This document shows positions 41,589 through 51,178 of a stretch of DNA of 64,000 bases, one piece after another. The translations under genes were made by a program, and so were the position numbers. The stretch covers positions 169,623 through 233,622 of the forward strand of contig NZ_VDLV01000012.1 of the NCBI RefSeq assembly GCF_013608025.1. Direction: 5' to 3'. The notes under the pieces were generated by a model. That model was not told the DNA's origin, did not search any database, and saw only the letters and a list, made by a program, of their open reading frames with translations. How positions within the stretch are numbered: the stretch's first letter is position 1; each line of letters starts with the position of its first letter. The stretch is from Pseudomonas brassicacearum subsp. neoaurantiaca. GTDB taxonomy: Bacteria > Pseudomonadota > Gammaproteobacteria > Pseudomonadales > Pseudomonadaceae.

Positions 41589-42302
41589 ATGTTCGATCAG
41601 CTCGAAACACCGCTGATGGCTCAAGACGATTCGGAGACCCTGTCCGAGAACGTCTTCCGGCGTATCCAGGCCGCCATCGTCAAAGGCGAAATCGCCCCAG
41701 GCAGCAAGATCTCCGAGCCCGAGCTGGCGCGGACCTACGGCATCAGCCGCGGGCCGCTGCGCGAGGCGATCCATCGCCTGGAAGGCCAGCGGCTGCTTGT
41801 GCGCGTTCCTCATGTTGGCGCGCGAGTGGTTTCGCTCAGCCACGCCGAGTTGCTCGAGCTCTACGAAATCCGTGAGTCCCTGGAGGGCATGGCTTGTCGC
41901 TTGGCGGCCGAGCGCATGACGATCGAGGAAATCGACGAGCTGCGTCATGTCCTGGAAACCCATGAACGCGATGCGGCGTTCCAGGCCGGTGTCGGCTATT
42001 ACCAGCAGGAAGGCGATTTCGACTTTCATTACCGGATCATCCAGGGCAGCGGCAACCGCACCCTGACGCAGATGCTTTGCGGCGAGCTATACCAACTGGT
42101 GCGCATGTACCGCATCCAGTTTTCCACCACCCCCAACCGTCCGCGGCAGGCCTTTGCCGAGCATCACCGGATTCTCGATGCCATCGCCGATCGTGACGGT
42201 GAACTGGCTGAATTATTGATGCGCCGGCACATCGGCGCTTCCAAACGCAACATCGCGCGTCATTTCCAGGACAGCGCCGCCACTGAACGAGGTGAGTCAT
42301 GA
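41589..42302 (+). CDS. prpR: GntR family (FCD) transcriptional regulator of the methylcitrate operon
   Basis: A 237-residue regulator. The N-terminal winged helix (about 15-80) reads [43 protein letters not shown]; the C-terminal FCD all-helical domain binds a metal and an organic acid ([11 protein letters not shown] and [12 protein letters not shown] carry His/Asp ligands). ATG at 41589 is used; ATG 41616 is an alternative. Its stop overlaps prpB by four bases, so it is co-transcribed with the genes it most likely controls. The effector is probably 2-methylcitrate or a related acid, by analogy. The name is functional; it is not the E. coli sigma-54 PrpR. Confidence 0.88.
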   Translation: MFDQLETPLMAQDDSETLSENVFRRIQAAIVKGEIAPGSKISEPELARTYGISRGPLREAIHRLEGQRLLVRVPHVGARVVSLSHAELLELYEIRESLEGMACRLAAERMTIEEIDELRHVLETHERDAAFQAGVGYYQQEGDFDFHYRIIQGSGNRTLTQMLCGELYQLVRMYRIQFSTTPNRPRQAFAEHHRILDAIADRDGELAELLMRRHIGASKRNIARHFQDSAATERGES

Positions 42303-43189
42303 GTTCCAGCAAGAGCACGCCAGGCCAGCGTTTTCGCGATGCGGTCGCCAACGAGCATCCGCTGCAAGTGGTCGGCGCCATCAATGCCAACCACGCGCTG
42401 CTGGCCAAACGCGCCGGTTTCAAGGCGATCTACCTGTCGGGTGGCGGCGTCGCGGCCGGCTCCCTCGGCGTGCCGGACCTGGGCATCACCGGCCTGGATG
42501 ACGTGCTGACCGATGTGCGCCGCATCACCGACGTGTGCGACCTGCCGCTGCTGGTGGACGTGGACACCGGTTTCGGTTCCTCGGCCTTCAATGTGGCGCG
42601 CACGGTCAAGTCGATGATCAAGTTCGGCGCGGCGGCGATTCATATCGAGGACCAGGTCGGCGCCAAGCGTTGCGGCCACCGTCCGAACAAGGAAATCGTC
42701 TCGCAGCAGGAAATGGTCGACCGCATCAAGGCCGCCGTCGATGCCCGCACCGATGACAGTTTCGTGATCATGGCGCGTACCGATGCCCTGGCCGTTGAAG
42801 GTTTGGAGTCGGCCCTGGATCGCGCCGCCGCATGCATCGAGGCCGGTGCCGACATGATTTTCCCCGAGGCCATTACCGAGCTTGAGATGTACAAGCTGTT
42901 CGCCAGCCGCGTGAAAGCGCCGATCCTGGCCAACATCACCGAATTCGGCGCGACCCCGCTGTACACCACCGAACAACTGGCCGGGGCCGACGTGTCCCTG
43001 GTGCTGTACCCGCTGTCGGCGTTCCGGGCCATGAACAAAGCTGCCGAGAACGTCTACACCGCGATCCGTCGCGACGGTACGCAACAGAATGTCATCGACA
43101 CCATGCAGACCCGCATGGAGCTTTACGATCGCATCGACTACCACACCTTCGAGCAGAAGCTCGATGCGTTGTTCGCGGCGAAGAAGTAA
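42299..43189 (+). CDS. prpB: 2-methylisocitrate lyase
   Basis: A 296-residue isocitrate-lyase-superfamily enzyme that splits 2-methylisocitrate into pyruvate and succinate, the final step of propionate degradation. The active-site motif is KRCGH ([12 protein letters not shown]), and the Mg2+-binding part includes [11 protein letters not shown] and HIEDQVGAK. Length matches PrpB (about 296). The ATG lies in the overlap with the regulator stop (ATGA). Followed after 41 bases by prpC. Confidence 0.96.
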   Translation: MSSSKSTPGQRFRDAVANEHPLQVVGAINANHALLAKRAGFKAIYLSGGGVAAGSLGVPDLGITGLDDVLTDVRRITDVCDLPLLVDVDTGFGSSAFNVARTVKSMIKFGAAAIHIEDQVGAKRCGHRPNKEIVSQQEMVDRIKAAVDARTDDSFVIMARTDALAVEGLESALDRAAACIEAGADMIFPEAITELEMYKLFASRVKAPILANITEFGATPLYTTEQLAGADVSLVLYPLSAFRAMNKAAENVYTAIRRDGTQQNVIDTMQTRMELYDRIDYHTFEQKLDALFAAKK

Positions 43190-43230
43190 GGCGCGACTCC
43201 CCTATAAATTCAAGAAACTGGAGACAGCAA

Positions 43231-44358
43231 ATGGCCGAAGCAAAAGTACTCAGTGGCGCCGGGCTCCGTGGCCAGGTAGCCGGGCAAACCGCATTGTCCA
43301 CGGTAGGCCAGTCGGGCGCTGGCCTGACCTATCGCGGCTACGACGTTCGCGACCTGGCGGCTGACGCACAGTTTGAAGAAGTGGCCTACCTGCTTTTATA
43401 CGGCGAGCTGCCAACCCAGGCCCAGCTGGACGCCTACACCGATAAACTGCGCCAACTGCGCGACCTGCCCCAAGCCTTGAAGGAAGTGCTCGAGCGCATT
43501 CCCGCCGACGCTCACCCGATGGACGTGATGCGCACCGGTTGCTCGTTCCTGGGCAACCTGGAACCCGAGCAGGATTTCTCCCAGCAGCACGACAAGACCG
43601 ATCGCCTGCTGGCCGCGTTCCCGGCGATCATGTGCTACTGGTATCGCTTCAGCCACGAAGGCCAGCGCATCGAATGCGTGACCGACGAAGTGTCCATCGG
43701 AGGCCACTTCCTGCATCTGCTGCACGGCAAGAAGCCGAGCGAGCTGCACGTCAAGGTGATGAACGTGTCGCTGATTCTCTACGCCGAGCATGAATTCAAC
43801 GCCTCGACCTTCACCGCCCGCGTCTGCGCCTCCACGCTGTCGGACCTGTTCTCGTGCATTACCGCCGCCATCGGCTCGTTGCGCGGCCCGTTGCATGGCG
43901 GCGCCAACGAGGCAGCAATGGAAATGATCGAGCGCTTCAGTTCGCCGCAAGAGGCCATCGAAGGCACGCTTGGCATGCTGGCGCGGAAGGACAAGATCAT
44001 GGGATTCGGCCACGCGATCTATAAGGACAACGACCCGCGCAACGAGGTGATCAAGGGCTGGTCGAAAAAACTCGCCGACGAAGTGGGCGACACCGTGCTG
44101 TTCCCGGTCTCCGAAGCCATCGACAAGACCATGTGGGAGCAGAAGAAACTGTTCCCCAACGCCGATTTCTACCATGCCTCGGCGTACCACTTCATGGGCA
44201 TCCCGACCAAGCTGTTCACGCCGATCTTCGTCTGCTCGCGCCTGACCGGCTGGGCCGCCCACGTGTTCGAACAACGCGCCAACAACCGCATCATCCGACC
44301 GAGCGCCGAATACACCGGCGTCGAACAGCGCAAGTTCGTGCCAATCGAACGACGCTGA
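43231..44358 (+). CDS. prpC: 2-methylcitrate synthase
   Basis: A 375-residue citrate-synthase-family enzyme that condenses propionyl-CoA with oxaloacetate. Conserved catalytic blocks are GGHFLHLL (His), GPLHGGANEAAMEM (His) and the Asp region RLTGWAAHVFEQ; the MGFGHAIYK block binds substrate. Being shorter than regular citrate synthase (about 428) and adjacent to prpB identifies it as the methylcitrate enzyme. GGAGA lies just before ATG 43231. A REPIN separates it from acnD. Confidence 0.96.
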   Translation: MAEAKVLSGAGLRGQVAGQTALSTVGQSGAGLTYRGYDVRDLAADAQFEEVAYLLLYGELPTQAQLDAYTDKLRQLRDLPQALKEVLERIPADAHPMDVMRTGCSFLGNLEPEQDFSQQHDKTDRLLAAFPAIMCYWYRFSHEGQRIECVTDEVSIGGHFLHLLHGKKPSELHVKVMNVSLILYAEHEFNASTFTARVCASTLSDLFSCITAAIGSLRGPLHGGANEAAMEMIERFSSPQEAIEGTLGMLARKDKIMGFGHAIYKDNDPRNEVIKGWSKKLADEVGDTVLFPVSEAIDKTMWEQKKLFPNADFYHASAYHFMGIPTKLFTPIFVCSRLTGWAAHVFEQRANNRIIRPSAEYTGVEQRKFVPIERR

Positions 44359-44398
44359 GCTGAGGGGGAACCGCAGGCACTGGATAACTCCAAAACCC

Positions 44399-44489
44399 TG
44401 TGGGAGCGAGCTTGCTCGCGATTGCGCACTGACATTCAATATCGATGTCGACGGATACACCGCTATCGCGAGCAAGCTCGCTCCCACAG
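44399..44489. repeat. REPIN inside the prp operon
   Basis: Inverted GTGGGAGCGAGC-family pair in the 196-base gap between prpC and acnD; a structured repeat here could reduce or attenuate downstream expression. Confidence 0.85.
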
Positions 44490-44554
44490 TGGCCGGGGCG
44501 GCTTCAAGGCCGGCACCACCCCCCTCTGAAACCACCGTGACCCGAGTCCTGACG

Positions 44555-47146
44555 ATGAACACAGAATTTCGCAAACCGCTGCCTGGCACTTCGCTGGATT
44601 ACTTCGACGTTCGTGGCGCAGTGGAGGCCATCCGCCCCGGTGCCTATGACGGCCTGCCGTACACCTCTCGCGTATTGGCGGAAAACCTCGTGCGCCGCTG
44701 CGACCCGGCCACGTTGCGTGAATCGCTGCTGCAACTGATCGAGCGCAAGCGCGACCTGGATTTCCCGTGGTTCCCGGCGCGCGTTGTGTGCCATGACATT
44801 CTCGGACAGACCGCCCTGGTGGACCTGGCCGGCTTGCGCGACGCCATTGCCTTGCAGGGCGGCGACCCGGCGCAAGTCAACCCGGTGGTGCCGACCCAGT
44901 TGATCGTCGATCACTCGCTGGCGGTGGAAAGCGCCGGTTTCGATCCCCAGGCATTTGCCAAGAACCGCGCCATCGAAGACCGCCGCAACGAAGACCGTTT
45001 CCACTTCATCAACTGGACCAAGAAGGCCTTCAAAAACGTCGATGTGATTCCGCCGGGCAACGGGATCATGCACCAGATCAATCTGGAAAAGATGTCGCCG
45101 GTGATCCAGCAACGGGACGGCGTGGCCTTCCCGGACACTTGTGTCGGCACCGACAGCCACACGCCGCATGTCGATGCCCTGGGCGTGATCGCCATCGGTG
45201 TCGGTGGCCTGGAAGCCGAAAGCGTCATGCTTGGTCGCGCGTCGTGGATGCGCCTGCCGGAAATCGTCGGCGTCGAACTGACCGGCAAACTGCAACCGGG
45301 CATCACCGCCACCGACATGGTGCTGGCGCTGACCGAGTTCCTGCGCAAGCAGAAAGTCGTCGGTGCCTGGCTGGAGTTTTTCGGCGAAGGCGCCAGTGCC
45401 CTGACCTTGGGCGACCGAGCCACCATCTCCAACATGGCCCCGGAATACGGCGCCACGGCGGCGATGTTCCATATCGATCAGCAGACCATCGATTACCTGA
45501 AGCTCACCGGCCGCGAAGACCAGCAGGTGCAGTTGGTCGAGAACTACGCCAAGACCACTGGCTTGTGGGCCGACAGCCTCAAGGGCGCGCAGTACGAGCG
45601 CGGCTTGAGCTTTGACCTGTCCTCGGTGGTGCGCAACATGGCCGGTCCGAGCAACCCCCACGCCCGCGTCGCGGTATCGGATCTGGCCGCCAAAGGCATC
45701 TCTGGCCAGTGGGATGATGTGCCGGGGCAAATGCCTGACGGCGCGGTGATCATCGCCGCGATCACCAGTTGCACCAACACCAGCAATCCGCGCAACGTGA
45801 TTGCCGCCGGCCTGCTGGCGCGCAACGCCAACCGCCTGGGCCTGGCCCGCAAGCCGTGGGTCAAGTCGTCCCTGGCGCCGGGTTCGAAAACCGTGGCGCT
45901 GTACCTGGATGAAGCGGGCCTGACGTCCGAGCTCGAGAAGCTGGGCTTCGGCGTTGTCGCGTTCGCCTGCACCACGTGTAACGGCATGTCCGGCGCGCTG
46001 GACCCGGTGATCCAACAGGAAATCATCGACCGCGACCTGTACGCCACCGCCGTGCTGTCGGGCAATCGCAACTTCGACGGGCGGATCCATCCGTACGCCA
46101 AGCAGGCGTTCCTGGCGTCGCCGCCGCTGGTGGTCGCTTATGCCATCGCCGGGACCATCCGCTTCGACATCGAGAAGGATGTGCTGGGTGTGGTGGATGG
46201 CCAGGAAATCCGCCTCAAGGACATCTGGCCGAGCGACGAAGAAATCGAAGCCGTGGTCAAGGCGTCGGTGAAGCCGGAGCAGTTCCGCCAGGTGTACATC
46301 CCGATGTTCGCCATCCAGGAAGACACCGGCCCGAAAGTCACGCCGCTGTACGACTGGCGCCCGCAAAGCACCTACATCCGTCGCCCGCCGTATTGGGAAG
46401 GTGCATTGGCCGGTGCGCGACCGCTCAAGGGCATGCGTCCGCTGGCGGTACTGCCGGACAACATCACCACCGACCACTTGTCGCCATCCAACGCCATCAT
46501 GCTGGACAGCGCCGCCGGCGAGTACCTGGCGAAAATGGGCCTGCCGGAAGAGGACTTCAACTCCTACGCGACCCACCGTGGCGACCACCTGACCGCGCAA
46601 CGCGCCACCTTCGCCAACCCGAAACTGTTCAACGAAATGGTCGTTGAGGACGGCAAGGTCAAGCAGGGCTCCCTGGCCCGGGTCGAGCCGGAAGGCAAGG
46701 TGATGCGCATGTGGGAAGCCATCGAGACCTACATGGAGCGCAAGCAGCCACTGATCATCATCGCCGGCGCCGATTACGGCCAGGGTTCATCGCGGGACTG
46801 GGCGGCCAAGGGCGTGCGCCTGGCGGGTGTCGAGGCGATCGCCGCTGAAGGCTTCGAGCGCATTCACCGCACCAACCTGGTGGGCATGGGCGTGTTGCCG
46901 CTGGAGTTCAAGCCCGGCACCGATCGCAAGACCCTGGGTATCGACGGCAGCGAAGTCTATGACGTGATCGGCGAGCGAACCCCGCGGGCGACGCTGACCC
47001 TGGTCATCACTCGCAAGAATGGCGAGCGCGTCGAGGTGCCGGTCACCTGCCGCCTCGATACCGCTGAAGAAGTGTCGATCTATGAAGCCGGGGGCGTGTT
47101 GCAACGCTTTGCCCAGGACTTCCTCGAATCGGCGGTGGCCGTTTAA
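44555..47146 (+). CDS. acnD: Fe/S-dependent 2-methylisocitrate dehydratase AcnD
   Basis: An 863-residue aconitase-family enzyme. Cluster ligands are in ITSCTNTSNPRN and ACTTCNGMSG; other blocks are DSHTPHVDALGVIAIGVGG and the C-terminal swivel motif DYGQGSSRDWAAKG. It dehydrates 2-methylcitrate to a 2-methylaconitate that PrpF isomerises. The start at ATG 44555 is chosen; the longer frame from 44489 would begin inside the REPIN. It requires PrpF, which follows directly. Together they replace PrpD, which is not seen beside this operon. Confidence 0.95.
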   Translation: MNTEFRKPLPGTSLDYFDVRGAVEAIRPGAYDGLPYTSRVLAENLVRRCDPATLRESLLQLIERKRDLDFPWFPARVVCHDILGQTALVDLAGLRDAIALQGGDPAQVNPVVPTQLIVDHSLAVESAGFDPQAFAKNRAIEDRRNEDRFHFINWTKKAFKNVDVIPPGNGIMHQINLEKMSPVIQQRDGVAFPDTCVGTDSHTPHVDALGVIAIGVGGLEAESVMLGRASWMRLPEIVGVELTGKLQPGITATDMVLALTEFLRKQKVVGAWLEFFGEGASALTLGDRATISNMAPEYGATAAMFHIDQQTIDYLKLTGREDQQVQLVENYAKTTGLWADSLKGAQYERGLSFDLSSVVRNMAGPSNPHARVAVSDLAAKGISGQWDDVPGQMPDGAVIIAAITSCTNTSNPRNVIAAGLLARNANRLGLARKPWVKSSLAPGSKTVALYLDEAGLTSELEKLGFGVVAFACTTCNGMSGALDPVIQQEIIDRDLYATAVLSGNRNFDGRIHPYAKQAFLASPPLVVAYAIAGTIRFDIEKDVLGVVDGQEIRLKDIWPSDEEIEAVVKASVKPEQFRQVYIPMFAIQEDTGPKVTPLYDWRPQSTYIRRPPYWEGALAGARPLKGMRPLAVLPDNITTDHLSPSNAIMLDSAAGEYLAKMGLPEEDFNSYATHRGDHLTAQRATFANPKLFNEMVVEDGKVKQGSLARVEPEGKVMRMWEAIETYMERKQPLIIIAGADYGQGSSRDWAAKGVRLAGVEAIAAEGFERIHRTNLVGMGVLPLEFKPGTDRKTLGIDGSEVYDVIGERTPRATLTLVITRKNGERVEVPVTCRLDTAEEVSIYEAGGVLQRFAQDFLESAVAV

Positions 47147-47197
47147 ATCGCTTGGGTGGCCAGTGTTCTGGCCATCCATTTTTTCAGGAGTTAGAGC

Positions 47198-48391
47198 ATG
47201 GCTCACTCGCCTCAAATCAAGATCCCCGCGACCTACATGCGTGGCGGCACCAGCAAAGGCGTGTTCTTCAGCCTGCAAGACTTGCCCGAAGCTGCCCGCG
47301 TCCCAGGCCCTGCCCGGGATGCCCTGTTGCTGCGGGTGATCGGCAGTCCCGACCCGTACGAGAAGCAGATCGATGGCATGGGCGGCGCAACGTCCAGCAC
47401 CAGCAAGACCGTGATTCTGTCCAAGAGCACTCGGGCCGATCACGACGTCGATTACCTGTTCGGCCAGGTGTCCATCGATAAACCGTTCGTGGATTGGAGC
47501 GGCAACTGCGGCAACCTGTCGGCGGCGGTGGGGTCATTTGCCATCAGTAGTGGTTTGGTGGCGTCCGACCGTATTCCGCAAGATGGCGTGGCCGTGGTGC
47601 GGATCTGGCAGGCCAACATCGGCAAGACCATCATCGCCCATGTGCCCATCACCGATGGCGCGGTGCAGGAAACCGGCGACTTCGAGCTCGACGGCGTGAC
47701 GTTTCCGGCGGCTGAAGTGCAGCTGGAGTTCATGGATCCGGCGGCCGAGGAGGAGGGCGGTGGTGGCTCGATGTTCCCTACCGGCAATCTGGTGGATGAC
47801 TTGGAGGTGCCTGGTGTCGGCACTTTGAAGGCGACGCTGATCAACGCGGGGATCCCGACGATTTTCATCAATGCTCGTGATGTGGGTTACACCGGCGCCG
47901 AGTTGCAGGGCGCGATCAATGGCGATCCCAAGGCGCTGGCGATGTTTGAAACCATCCGCGCCTACGGTGCCTTGCGCATGGGCTTGATCAAGCACCTGGA
48001 CGAAGCTGCCCAACGCCAGCACACACCCAAAGTCGCGTTTGTCGCGCCGCCGGCGGATTACGTGTCATCCAGCGGAAAAGCCGTGGCGGCTGGCGACGTT
48101 GATTTGCTGGTGCGGGCGTTGTCCATGGGCAAACTCCATCACGCCATGATGGGCACGGCAGCCGTCGCCATCGGCACGGCCGCGGCGATTTCAGGCACGT
48201 TGGTGAATCTGGCTGCTGGAGGTGTCGAGCGCAACGCCGTGCGTTTCGGCCACCCGTCCGGCACGCTGCGCGTCGGCGCCGAGGCCAGCGTGGTCAACGG
48301 CGAATGGACGGTGAAAAAAGCCATCATGAGCCGCAGCGCGCGGGTGTTGATGGAAGGGGTCGTGCGGGTGCCGGGGGATGTCTTGAACTGA
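47198..48391 (+). CDS. prpF: 2-methylaconitate cis-trans isomerase
   Basis: A 397-residue protein of the PrpF family (diaminopimelate-epimerase fold). It converts the AcnD product to the isomer used by an aconitase. Typical features are the N-terminal PATYMRGGTSKGVFF, the segment DWSGNCGNLSAAVG with a catalytic Cys, and the second half HPSGTLRVGAEA. ATG at 47198 is preceded by CAGGAG. It is the last gene of the operon here; the downstream gap contains two REPINs rather than prpD. Confidence 0.95.
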   Translation: MAHSPQIKIPATYMRGGTSKGVFFSLQDLPEAARVPGPARDALLLRVIGSPDPYEKQIDGMGGATSSTSKTVILSKSTRADHDVDYLFGQVSIDKPFVDWSGNCGNLSAAVGSFAISSGLVASDRIPQDGVAVVRIWQANIGKTIIAHVPITDGAVQETGDFELDGVTFPAAEVQLEFMDPAAEEEGGGGSMFPTGNLVDDLEVPGVGTLKATLINAGIPTIFINARDVGYTGAELQGAINGDPKALAMFETIRAYGALRMGLIKHLDEAAQRQHTPKVAFVAPPADYVSSSGKAVAAGDVDLLVRALSMGKLHHAMMGTAAVAIGTAAAISGTLVNLAAGGVERNAVRFGHPSGTLRVGAEASVVNGEWTVKKAIMSRSARVLMEGVVRVPGDVLN

Positions 48392-48401
48392 GGTGAGAGA
48401 C

Positions 48402-48492
48402 TGTGGGAGCGAGCCTGCTCGCGAAAGCGGTGTATCAACCAACATAGATGTTGGATGTGACTGCGCTTTCGCGAGCAGGCTCGCTCCCACAG
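48402..48492. repeat. REPIN
   Basis: Inverted pair with GTGGGAGCGAGCCTGCTCGC at the left; a variant core GCCTGCTC instead of GCTTGCTC. Confidence 0.85.
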
Positions 48493-48536
48493 GGATTTTC
48501 AGTGGGTCCAGAATCTCACGCCATCACAGATCAATA

Positions 48537-48625
48537 TGTGGGAGCGAGCTTGCTCGCGATGGCGGAGTGTTAGTCGACATCAATGCTGAATGTGCAGGCC
48601 TCTTCGCGAGCAGGCTCGCCCACAG
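48537..48625. repeat. REPIN, mixed cores
   Basis: The left arm has the GCTTGCTCGC core while the right arm has GAGCAGGCTCGC, so the two arms come from different subtypes. It lies 44 bases from the previous REPIN. Confidence 0.8.
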
Positions 48626-48632
48626 GGGGCTG

Positions 48633-49526
48633 TCAGCCTTTCGTTAGTGCGGTGACGACCAGCCCCACATTACTTTCCAGTTCCGCCACCGGATCGGCGT
48701 CATCGGTGCTCAGCACCAGCAGCCGACTACCGCCCTCGGTAATCGCGGCCTTCAGCGAATCCGAGGGTTCACGGTGGTACAGCACCAGCGCCACGTCATT
48801 GTCTCTCAACGTCGCACTCAACTGCTTGAGGGCTTCGGCTGTCCATTCGGTATCGGGCCGGGTATCTGTGCTGATGGCGTCCAGGTTGAGCCCGCTGATC
48901 AAATAACCGAAATGCTCGCTCAGGCTGACCACGCTCAGGTTATCGGCGCTGGCAAGACGCTTTTCGCTGTCGGCGCTGAGCTGGAGCAGGCGCTGCTTGA
49001 TGGCCGCCAGGTTGGCGTCGATTTTCGTTTTGTCCGCCGGGGCCAGGCGCACCAGGTCGGCGGCGATCACGTCGGCCATCCGCCCCAGGTTGTGGCTGGC
49101 CATCCACGGCTGGCTCGCCAGGCCGTCGGTCATGCCTGGTTGTATGGCGATGCCGGGCAGGGCACCGTCCACCGGACGCGCGGCGTCGATTTCAACGATA
49201 CGGATATTGCTGCGTCGGGCCATGGGGTACAGCGGATCGTCCGGCCACAGCGAACGCAGCCCGATCACGGCGTCGGACTCGCCGGCGAGCTTGCTCAGGG
49301 CAGGGGCGCCTCGGCCACTGAAATAGGCGCTCTGCCGAGTGCCGGGCAGGTTGTCGGGAGCGGCCCGGGCCAGGCTGACGTCGGTGCCCTTGAGCAAGGC
49401 CTCGCCCAATCCATAGGTGACCGGCAGCGAGGCCAGCAGACGGACCTTCTCAGCAGCGAATGACGAGGTGACGGCCACGCCGCACAACGCGACGGCCAGG
49501 GTCAGTTGTCGCAATGAAAAAACCAT
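48633..49526 (-). CDS. Metal ABC transporter substrate-binding-type protein, divergent
   Basis: A 297-residue exported protein with signal peptide (residues 1-24, LTLAVALCGVAVTSSFAA). It shows the ZnuA/PsaA-like two-lobe layout with a connecting helix (about 140-175, ASHNLGRMADVIAADLVRL) and LSEHFGYLISGLNLDAI, comparable to HDAYGYFEKQFGL of other members. However, the first-lobe ligands seen in the other binding protein of this operon (HPYYSY, NPHAYEP, NPHTF) are absent. It may therefore bind another ligand or be a structural helper. It ends the operon, directly after the permease gene. Confidence 0.72.
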   Translation of the reverse strand: MVFSLRQLTLAVALCGVAVTSSFAAEKVRLLASLPVTYGLGEALLKGTDVSLARAAPDNLPGTRQSAYFSGRGAPALSKLAGESDAVIGLRSLWPDDPLYPMARRSNIRIVEIDAARPVDGALPGIAIQPGMTDGLASQPWMASHNLGRMADVIAADLVRLAPADKTKIDANLAAIKQRLLQLSADSEKRLASADNLSVVSLSEHFGYLISGLNLDAISTDTRPDTEWTAEALKQLSATLRDNDVALVLYHREPSDSLKAAITEGGSRLLVLSTDDADPVAELESNVGLVVTALTKG

Positions 49527-50426
49527 TTATCCAAGATTCCCTTTGAGGCTGGGGACGACGCCGCGGGCGATGGCGCTCAGGGCGAAGGCGATGCCGGCTA
49601 CCAGAATGATCGCGGCACCGGACGGGATCGGCAGGTCGAACACAATCGGCGCGAGGATCCCGCACAAGGTACTGACAGTGGCGATCAGCACCGAGCACCA
49701 GAAAAAGCCTTTCAACGATTGGCTGAGCAGGCGAGCCGCCGCTGCCGGGATGACCAGCAATGCGCCCACCAGAATGGCGCCGATGACTTTCACCGCCGCC
49801 ACGGTGATCAACGTCACCAGGACCACGAACAAATAATCCAGCGTCTTCACTGCCACCCCGCGCACCGCTGCCAGTTGCGGATTGAAGCTGGCGAGCATGA
49901 TGCGGTTGTACAGCGGCAACGCCAGCGCCATCACCAACGAGCCGACCACAGCGAGCACCACCAGGTCATTGCCGTTCACCGTCAGCACAGAGCCGAACAG
50001 CACGTTCTCCAAAATGTGCACGTTGATCTTGCCTGCCAGGATCAACAGCAGGCTCGCGCCCAGGGCCAGGGACACCGAAAGGAAGACGCCGATCAAGGTG
50101 TCCGGCGCCAGGCCGGTGCGGTTGCGCAGGTAATTGAGCAGGATGCCGAACAGCAGGCAATAGCCGAACAGGCTGCCGTACGGCCCGGTGTAGGGTTCGC
50201 CGAGCAGGATGCCGATGGCCACGCCGGTCAGCGCCGCATGGCCCACCGCTTCGGAGAAAAACGCAAAGCGTTTGACCACCACCAGCGTGCCGAGGCCACC
50301 CAGCACCGGGCCGATCAACAGCCCGGCCAGCAACGCATTGACCACGAAGCCGTAGGCCAACGCCTCAGGCAAATAACCGGCCGACGCCCAGCCCTGGACC
50401 ATCAAGCGAAAAGCTTCATAACTCAT
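49527..50426 (-). CDS. Metal ABC transporter permease (ZnuB-like)
   Basis: A 299-residue inner-membrane protein with about eight helices. Family marks are VVKRFAFFSEAVGHAALTGVAIG near residues 50-75 and AAVKVIGAILVGALLVIPAAAARLL. It starts with ATG at 50426, overlapping the ATPase gene by one base; the much longer frame to 50861 is antisense shadow. It forms the channel with the ATPase downstream partner and the binding protein upstream in the operon. Zinc or manganese are the usual ions. Confidence 0.9.
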   Translation of the reverse strand: MSYEAFRLMVQGWASAGYLPEALAYGFVVNALLAGLLIGPVLGGLGTLVVVKRFAFFSEAVGHAALTGVAIGILLGEPYTGPYGSLFGYCLLFGILLNYLRNRTGLAPDTLIGVFLSVSLALGASLLLILAGKINVHILENVLFGSVLTVNGNDLVVLAVVGSLVMALALPLYNRIMLASFNPQLAAVRGVAVKTLDYLFVVLVTLITVAAVKVIGAILVGALLVIPAAAARLLSQSLKGFFWCSVLIATVSTLCGILAPIVFDLPIPSGAAIILVAGIAFALSAIARGVVPSLKGNLG

Positions 50427-51178
50427 CAGGCCGCGCTCCCATTCGTGCGTGGATGGGTGGAAAACAGCGTCAGCAGTCGCTCCGGGGTCAAGGTCTGGCG
50501 GGGCGGGCCGTCGAACAGTACCCGGCGATTCAAGCCGGTGACACGGTCGGCCAGGCGACCGACGGCTTCCAGGTCGTGTTCTATCCATAGCACGGTGATC
50601 CCGGCCTGGCGCCAGTCCTGCAGCAACCGTTCGAACACCTGGATGCCGGCCTCGTCGAGAGCTGACATCGGTTCGTCCAGCACCAGCAATTGCGGCGAAG
50701 GAATCAATCCTTGGGCCAACAGCACCCGCTGGCGTTCGCCGCCGGACAGCGCGCCCATGCGTCGCTTGCGCTTGTCCTGCATGCCGACCCGCTCCAAGGC
50801 CTGGCCGATGGCCCCCGCGTAATGTTTGCTCAAGCCGAGAAAGGCGGGCCGCCGCTGACACATCGCCGCCATGAAATCATCGACCGTCATCGGCAGGCCC
50901 CGGTCGAATTCCAATGCCTGGGGCACGTAGCCGATCACCCCAGGTTCGCCCGGCCATTGCAGGCTCAAGCGTCCCTGGTGCGGCATTTGCCCGAGCAAAG
51001 TCTTGATCAGCGAACTCTTGCCGCCGCCGTTGGGGCCGACCAATGCATGGATGCTGCCGGGTTGTACCTGGAAGCCCACATTGTCGAGAATCGTGGTGCG
51101 CCCCAGCTCAAGGCTGACGTCAGCGAAATGGATCAACGGGCCGGTCTGTTGCTGGATAAGAGTTTCCTGAGCAGTCAT
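50426..51178 (-). CDS. Metal ABC transporter ATP-binding protein (ZnuC-like)
   Basis: A 250-residue ABC ATPase. Walker A is GPNGGGKSS, the signature is LSGGERQR, Walker B is LLVLDEP and the H-loop is WIEHD. Its start overlaps the stop of the binding-protein gene by four bases and its stop overlaps the permease start by one, showing translational coupling. It powers uptake of a divalent metal with the neighbouring permease. Confidence 0.93.
   Translation of the reverse strand: MTAQETLIQQQTGPLIHFADVSLELGRTTILDNVGFQVQPGSIHALVGPNGGGKSSLIKTLLGQMPHQGRLSLQWPGEPGVIGYVPQALEFDRGLPMTVDDFMAAMCQRRPAFLGLSKHYAGAIGQALERVGMQDKRKRRMGALSGGERQRVLLAQGLIPSPQLLVLDEPMSALDEAGIQVFERLLQDWRQAGITVLWIEHDLEAVGRLADRVTGLNRRVLFDGPPRQTLTPERLLTLFSTHPRTNGSAA

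Noticed and set aside
44504..46600. Minus-strand frame (698 codons) opposite acnD
   Set aside because: Antisense shadow of a highly conserved enzyme gene.
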